Below, in pieces: positions 58,901 to 64,000 of a stretch of 64,000 nt of DNA. Numbering within the stretch: the first letter of the stretch is position 1; each line of letters opens with the position of its first letter. The position numbers and the translations under genes are program-made. Source of the stretch: Hyphochytrium catenoides (taxonomy: Eukaryota; Sar; Hyphochytriomycetes; Hyphochytriales; Hyphochytriaceae); assembly GCA_900088475.1 (NCBI GenBank), contig FLMG01004374.1, positions 132,809 through 196,808 on the forward strand. Direction: 5' to 3'. Under the pieces are notes generated by a model. It was not told where the DNA came from. It saw only the letters and a program-made list of their open reading frames with translations, and searched no databases.

Positions 58901-61900
58901 GATTTCACTCGTCACATCTCGAGTTTGGTTTTGGGCCTCTATTCTTCACCTATGACAGTCTTCCAGATCCCACGCCTTCTCGTAACCTTCCTTTACTCCT
59001 ATTCTCGCCGCTGGTCTTCACCGTGATGCCTTACCGTACATTCCTCCACATTTGGGTAGGGGGAGGGCAATGGATTCGCCCACTTGGTTTGCTTTGCTTC
59101 CTCAACCATTTATGGTTGCTTGCAATACTCCTTGTTCGTACTACTAATGTGTACCGGATGCAGATTAATCTTCGAACGCCAACGTCATAGTTTGAAGAAG
59201 CTTCAAGCTTGGTGGACTGAGAGAAAGAGAGTGAGGCGGGGCAGGATAATGAGGGCTTTGGCCCTCAGAAAAATGGAGGGAGAGCTGCAAAAGACTCCCT
59301 ACGACAGAAAGATTAGACGATTCCTAATCATCTGTGACCCTGACAGGTAGGAAGTATGAATCATCATGGTTCAAGTAGAAGATAGAGAGAAAGGAGAACA
59401 AGGAAATGGCTGAGGTCTACCTAGACTGAGAGAGAAACCCATTCGTAATTTGCAGAGGCCAACCGGAAAGGGACCAAAAGCATGGTCCATTCTACTGGCT
59501 AATAGCATAAAGCATAACAGAGGCCGCAGACAGCAGACACTGTAGTGCTAGCTATGTACTGAGCTGTTCGTATCACGTAGGTGGACTGCCTTCTTTAAGG
59601 AGCAGGAACTAGCCGCTATCAAAATTCAGGTGGGAGTAGGGGGCCTGCGAGTATGAGCAGCAAAGACCAGTGAGACGTACAACCAGAGTCAGGAGGACAT
59701 AAGCATGTACCACTCGAAAGCACTCATCTCCTCTCTCAGGCTCTGGTCCGGGGAGTTCAAGTTCGGATGCAGCAAGAAGAGGAGAGAAGGGCAAAGACGG
59801 AGAAAGAGCTTAGACTCCTGGTAAGGTAGCTCAGTTCTCAAAAGTCGCCATGGGTACTCCGTTCTCTGCCGAAGAGTTATAAATTTCATTCTTACGTTTC
59901 TCTTCTGGTGCTCTGTCTTTTATCACGGTTACTGCTCCTCCTTATCGACCTTAATAGAGCACTTATGCTGCGGCACTGTAGACGAGAATAATAAGATCTT
60001 TGTCCTGACTCGCCGTCTCTCTTCCCCACCAGCGCGAGCGCTATATCGTTGACCGTTATAACCCCGAGCTCCGTCGACAGCTAGCGTCTTCCTTGCCCTA
60101 TGAGATGCTTCCTAAGCTAGAGAAAGAAGAAAAGGCGGCAGTCAAGGTTCAGGTACTACAATTAGTCACATTCACTTTCTCTTCTCATGTCGTCTGTTTG
60201 CGGAAACATTGAGAACTCTAGCGTACACGCTACTGCGTGCCAGTGATTACGCTTCGGCTGATCTGCTTGGGCGCTATCCTCCCTTGATGTTGCGTATCTC
60301 AACTCTTCTGCTGCTCAATGAACTCCTCGTTATAGAGCACATTTAGAGCCGCGCTTGTTCGGCGAACTACCCAGCAAGTCATCCGACAGCGCTTTATGGA
60401 TATGAAAGCGAAACTGTCGGTGCTCACACTTCAGAGGTTTTTCCGGCGAAACAAAGTGAAGAAGGAGGCAGAGCAGAGGAGAGCTATGGAGAAGGTGGCT
60501 TTATGGGGTCAGAAGCTCTTCAGAGGACAGAGAGAGCGGAGAGCGTACAGGAGGATGCAGCTGGTAGGACGGTGCAGGCGCTAAACAATTATGGATCACC
60601 TCCTCTTCCCTCACAGCTCTTGCCTCTCTTGAACTCTAAGTCTGATCATCCTTTTCTGTCCTTATAAATCGCCCGGTGCAGAGGGTGGAGAACTTCAAGA
60701 AACTTGTTGCGCAAAACCAGGAAGAAGAACATCTAGCGAAAGATGACAAAGCTGTAAGTGGAGAGGGTCCTCCATACCCCTATCATTTGACTTTTGGTTT
60801 TAAGCTCACGCCTCGGCCGCCACTGGACTCCCTTAGGCTCAGCTGCTGTCTGTGGAAGAGCTGCAGAGAATGCAGCGTCTGGCTATTAAGATTCAGTCCC
60901 TCTACAGAGGAAGAAAGGCGAGGTAGGTGACTATCCATGTTGCCTCCAGTTTGACCTAAGGTGTCCGTAGATATGACTTCTCTCAATTGCGAAGTGACCA
61001 ATCTCCGTCTCCAATGCTTGATCCTGTTTTGGCCCTTGCCACCTTGCTTTCTTCGTTTCGCTTGCTTTACGTGCCTCAACCTTCAAAATTCATATCTTCG
61101 ACCTCTTGTGTTCTCTCACCTTCACGTTAGAACCTATCCCTTGATGTCTAATAACGCCGGTGACAGAACCGTTTATGCTCGTCTACGTGCGCTCTATGCC
61201 GTTACGGTGCAGCGCATGTTTCGTGGCTGGGTGGACCGCTGCCGAGTGACACAGCTTAGGACTGGCAGGAGGGACATCAATAGGGTCTCTCCTCTAACCT
61301 CGCTGCTCGCCTCTCTCACAAACCCTTTGACAAGTTCCGACGATTTTTCTCCTATGCTGGTTATAAAGAAAGAGGCCATTGCCAGAAGGGCAGTGGACAG
61401 TTCAAAGTCAATACTCGTCACCACCGAAAGAGTGTTGAGTGATTCCGAAGCCCTAACGCTAGGAAACCTTTTATACGGAAATACATCGGTTAGCACGTTG
61501 GCCATTGCGCGCGAGAAGTTTGGGTGCGTCTTACCTGGCTCTACGTCTCCTTCATCTTCTTCTTCTGGCTAAAGAGCCTTATTATCTGCTTTAGTCCATC
61601 TTTCCCTCTAACGTACTACCACCATGACTTCATCTTGCGGTTAATTTACCAATATGTCCTGCTACTCTTATTGCTTCCCTTCTTTCTGCATACGTCCGGC
61701 TAAAGGAGTCAAGGCCTAATCAACCTAGTAGCCGGGTTGACTCGCGCGGAAGGCCTCAGGCGGTTGATTATCGGTCCAGACTGTCAGACGCAGGATGAAG
61801 GATCCGGAGAGCCGTCTGCAAAGCCAAACGAACCTCGCGATATAGAGGCATGGAGCAGGCTGGTAGAGTATGTAAAGAATGAGAACCTAAGGCTCACAGA

Positions 61901-63057
61901 ACTTCTGCTAGAGGGGCAGCGACTTGGAGAACAGGGCACGCTACTTTTCTCCAGCCTCATCTCGGACTACTTTGTCTGTCGCTGGGGCTGTTTACGCTCC
62001 CTAACCCTCAGCAACTGTGGGATTCGAGATGAATGGGGAGCCGCTATGGGAAGAGCTCTAGGTTAGAGGACGGCTCTCTCATATATTTTCTTTAGCTCTC
62101 GTTATTGTCATCTATCTTGTCCGTAATCTATTCTCTCTCATTAGTCCATATTGCCTCTAAGACAAAGGTAGAGCTCTATCGAACTGATACTTTACCAACT
62201 TCCTCCTCTCCGCAACTGATTATGCCTCCCTTGGACTTACCATTGGGCTTAACATCTTGCCTCCTTCCAGCATGCAATACAGCGCTGACGGTCTTTCGAC
62301 TAGAAGACAACCTACTAGGGGATATAACGGCAGCAGCCTTAGGGGACGCATTGAAGATAAATAGCTCCCTTACTTCCCTCTCGCTGGATGGCAACGTCTT
62401 GACATCTGAGGGTTTACTTGCCCTATGTAGCGGCCTAGCGGTACGCTTAGTATTTATAGTGGGGACTTTTTTAGAGCCACAACGCAATGATAATAGGACG
62501 GCTATGCTATCGTGGTTGACCCTTTTGCTAAATCAGACGAAACTGAGCTGACCACCGGACAATTAAGGCAAGGTAACTAAGGCATTGCTTGTTCACTTCC
62601 CTTAAAGCACAATCAGACCCTTCACGAGTTAAGTCTACGAGACAACCTTATCAAGGACAATGGCCTCAATAGCATCGTGGCCTTGGTAGCAGCACGATGT
62701 AAAGCCCTTCAGGTAAGCTGTAGCTAAGCGCCGTAGACAACTCATCCAAGAATACAGAGGACTTTATTATGCTCACATCACGCGCAACCTGAACAGATAC
62801 ATCTAGAGGCCAATTTATTCCGACAGTCTTCATTGGATCGATTATCGAAGGCAGGGTGTTATCGAACGCCGCCTCCAGACGTCGTCCTCAGAGTCTGGCC
62901 AAAGCAACAAAACGCTTCGTCACCTCATTTGAGGATGTTGCATGCTAAGAAAGTGAAGCCCATGGGCTCTGCAGATAGATTTGATTCTCAGAAGAACGAC
63001 AATCAGTTGTCGGGCTCTATCAGACGGTCGAAGAGGCTCCACTTGCCTCGAAGGTAG
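55966..63057 (+). CDS. TPR, IQ-motif and leucine-rich-repeat protein, many exons
   Basis: Large modular protein of probably about 1,200 residues. Exons 55966-56199, 56413-56482, 56631-56704, 56960-57079 and so on. N-terminal third: TPR-like helix pairs (LGCWLYKLEDYGKALQSFRK, RLGNTKQAEDAAV, RALRLTPYDNEVRERLVKY). Middle: basic segments ending in IQ motifs that bind calmodulin-type EF-hand proteins (LAAIKIQALVRGVQVRMQ, AAVKVQSTFRAALVRR, LTLQRFFRRNKVKK, LAIKIQSLYRGRKAR, VTVQRMFRGWVDR). C-terminal third: RNI-type leucine-rich repeats (LRLTELLLEGQRLGEQG, LRSLTLSNCGIRDEWGAAM, LTVFRLEDNLLGDITAAAL, LTSLSLDGNVLTSEGLLAL, LHELSLRDNLIKDNGLNSI, LQIHLEANLFRQSSLDRL). A basic tail ends ...RRSKRLHLPRR at 63057. 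Likely a cytoskeletal or ciliary scaffold (inference). Exon edges in 57.1-58.5 kb are tentative. It may represent one gene only if the IQ and LRR halves are joined by the exons at 60.7-61.5 kb, which I favour. Confidence 0.75.
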
Positions 63058-63633
63058 CTCTTAGGAGGGCCTGGCTAAAAGCGATGGCATGTTGAAAACC
63101 AAAGCCTCTTGCCTTGACACACCACGCGTTAGGCAGCTGCGGGTCTTAGATGCTGATAGGGCTCCACTACACCGCAGACCCCATACGGCAAAACAGACGG
63201 CGAGCTAGAAGAAAAGCTAAAGCCCTTCAGTGAAGCAGCACTGTGGTCTAATGGTCGCCGGTCTGGAGGAAATGACATGAGGTAAAGGAGACAAGTCAGA
63301 AGTCTTTAAAGCGTCGTCAAGCTCATGCGATAGAGCGAGCCCCACCTCCCTGATCCAAGGAGGGAACTGATCTAAACCCTGAATCAGAACAGTCTAGGAT
63401 GGAGTGCGCAAGCAATATTATGGATCTGACTCTCTGCTGTGGACTGAAGAGGAACCTCTTCCTCACCTGACAGCACTGGGATCGGCGATACATAAGGCTG
63501 TGATGCCTGCGCTAGCGCGTAAGTACTTGCCTTCGCTGCCAAATCAGGATTGTCGTGCAGCCAAGTATAGGTCTCCTAGAGTTGTTGTGAATTAGTTGGA
63601 AAGGAGAATAGCGAGAGATGATCAGGGTCCTAG
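63058..63633. other. convergent intergenic region
   Basis: About 575 bases with no supported gene. The frame at 63404-63595 has no resemblance to any family. Confidence 0.45.
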
Positions 63634-64000
63634 TCAGTCCCAGTAGAGGACCTCAGACAGTGTAAAAACTTTATCGATGGGACCACTGACATCTTCAGCC
63701 GTTCTGTATCCCATGGTGGGGTCCATGCAGGAGCTCATCCTCCCGCTGGTGAAGTCTGGGTGTCTAAGCATTACAATGCAGTTGAAAACAGCGTTTGCGC
63801 ACATTGCCATGCCGGCTAGTTGAGCCATGCTGTCCGCCATGCCAAAATTCATACATCCAATGCTGCCGAACATCGTGGTATGGTGAGAGAACGAAGGCTA
63901 GATTCAGGAATGAAGTACCAGCCTGAACATTGGTGGAATACTGCGACCAGCCTCACGACAGCTAAACACAAAGTTGAGAGCCAGATCAGACTTACAAGAG
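63634..64000 (-). CDS. 3' end of an unrecognised minus-strand gene, cut by the window edge
   Basis: The last exon, roughly 63890-63634, reads MFGSIGCMNFGMADSMAQLA, then MCANAVFNCIVMLRHPDF, a Met/Cys/Ala-rich stretch, and ends VFTLSEVLYWD before a stop. An acceptor-like CTAG lies at about 63898, and GTAAGT appears near 63995 on the minus strand, so at least one upstream exon is outside. No domain recognised. The hydrophobic Ala/Met/Cys content could be a membrane span. Low confidence that the frame is right. Confidence 0.35.

Noticed and set aside
63241-63310. TGGTCTAATGGTC string resembling a tRNA D-arm
   Set aside because: No anticodon stem, T-arm consensus or acceptor pairing could be found around it.
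1-64000. CRISPR arrays, insertion sequences, retroelement or viral genes
   Set aside because: No repeat-spacer pattern, transposase, reverse transcriptase, integrase or long terminal repeats were seen on either strand.

Overview
This window is nuclear DNA from a eukaryote. Genes are split by many GT-AG introns, mostly 35 to 300 bases, and exons join in phase to give recognisable eukaryotic proteins: a 20S proteasome subunit, symplekin, a DDHD phospholipase, PP2C, a telobox-Myb protein and a calcyphosin-like protein. Base composition looks near 50% GC. There are no operons, ribosome binding sites or CRISPR arrays. The calcyphosin-like, SFI1-like and TPR/IQ/LRR genes suggest a flagellated or centriole-bearing protist. 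I cannot name the group. All exon joins below were made by eye from splice signals, frame continuity and family resemblance.

Layout. 0-11.5 kb: PSMB7-like proteasome subunit (minus), HAD-type phosphatase (plus), a 16-exon DDHD phospholipase (plus) and a multi-pass membrane protein (minus) that meets it tail to tail. 11.5-13.8 kb: mostly empty. 13.8-15.3 kb: an intronless WGR-WWE-WGR protein. 16.3-30.2 kb: one very large gene joining SFI1-like Trp repeats, ankyrin repeats, coiled coils and long acidic disordered stretches, with a 54-base assembly gap inside it. 31.2-35.0 kb: symplekin. 35.4-37.3 kb (minus): three telobox Myb domains plus a linker-histone-like domain. 38.0-40.0 kb: membrane protein with a C-terminal WW domain. 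40.4-41.2 kb (minus): globin-like protein. 41.2-45.3 kb: about 4 kb without a convincing gene. 45.3-46.6 kb: intronless protein with about seven membrane spans. 46.7-48.2 kb (minus): calcyphosin-like. 49.1-51.8 kb: PP2C phosphatase. 52.1-55.1 kb (minus): coiled-coil protein. 56.0-63.1 kb: TPR-IQ-LRR protein. The right edge cuts a minus-strand gene.

Many neighbours are head to head and share one promoter region (1.06/1.73, 11.5/13.8, 37.25/38.0, 48.2/49.1 and 55.06/55.97 kb). Two of these regions carry long GA tracts. The genes are ordinary cell functions side by side (protein turnover, lipid metabolism, mRNA 3' processing, chromatin or telomere binding, DNA-damage-type domains, cilia or centrosome, signalling). 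Nothing in the window shows a single dedicated pathway.
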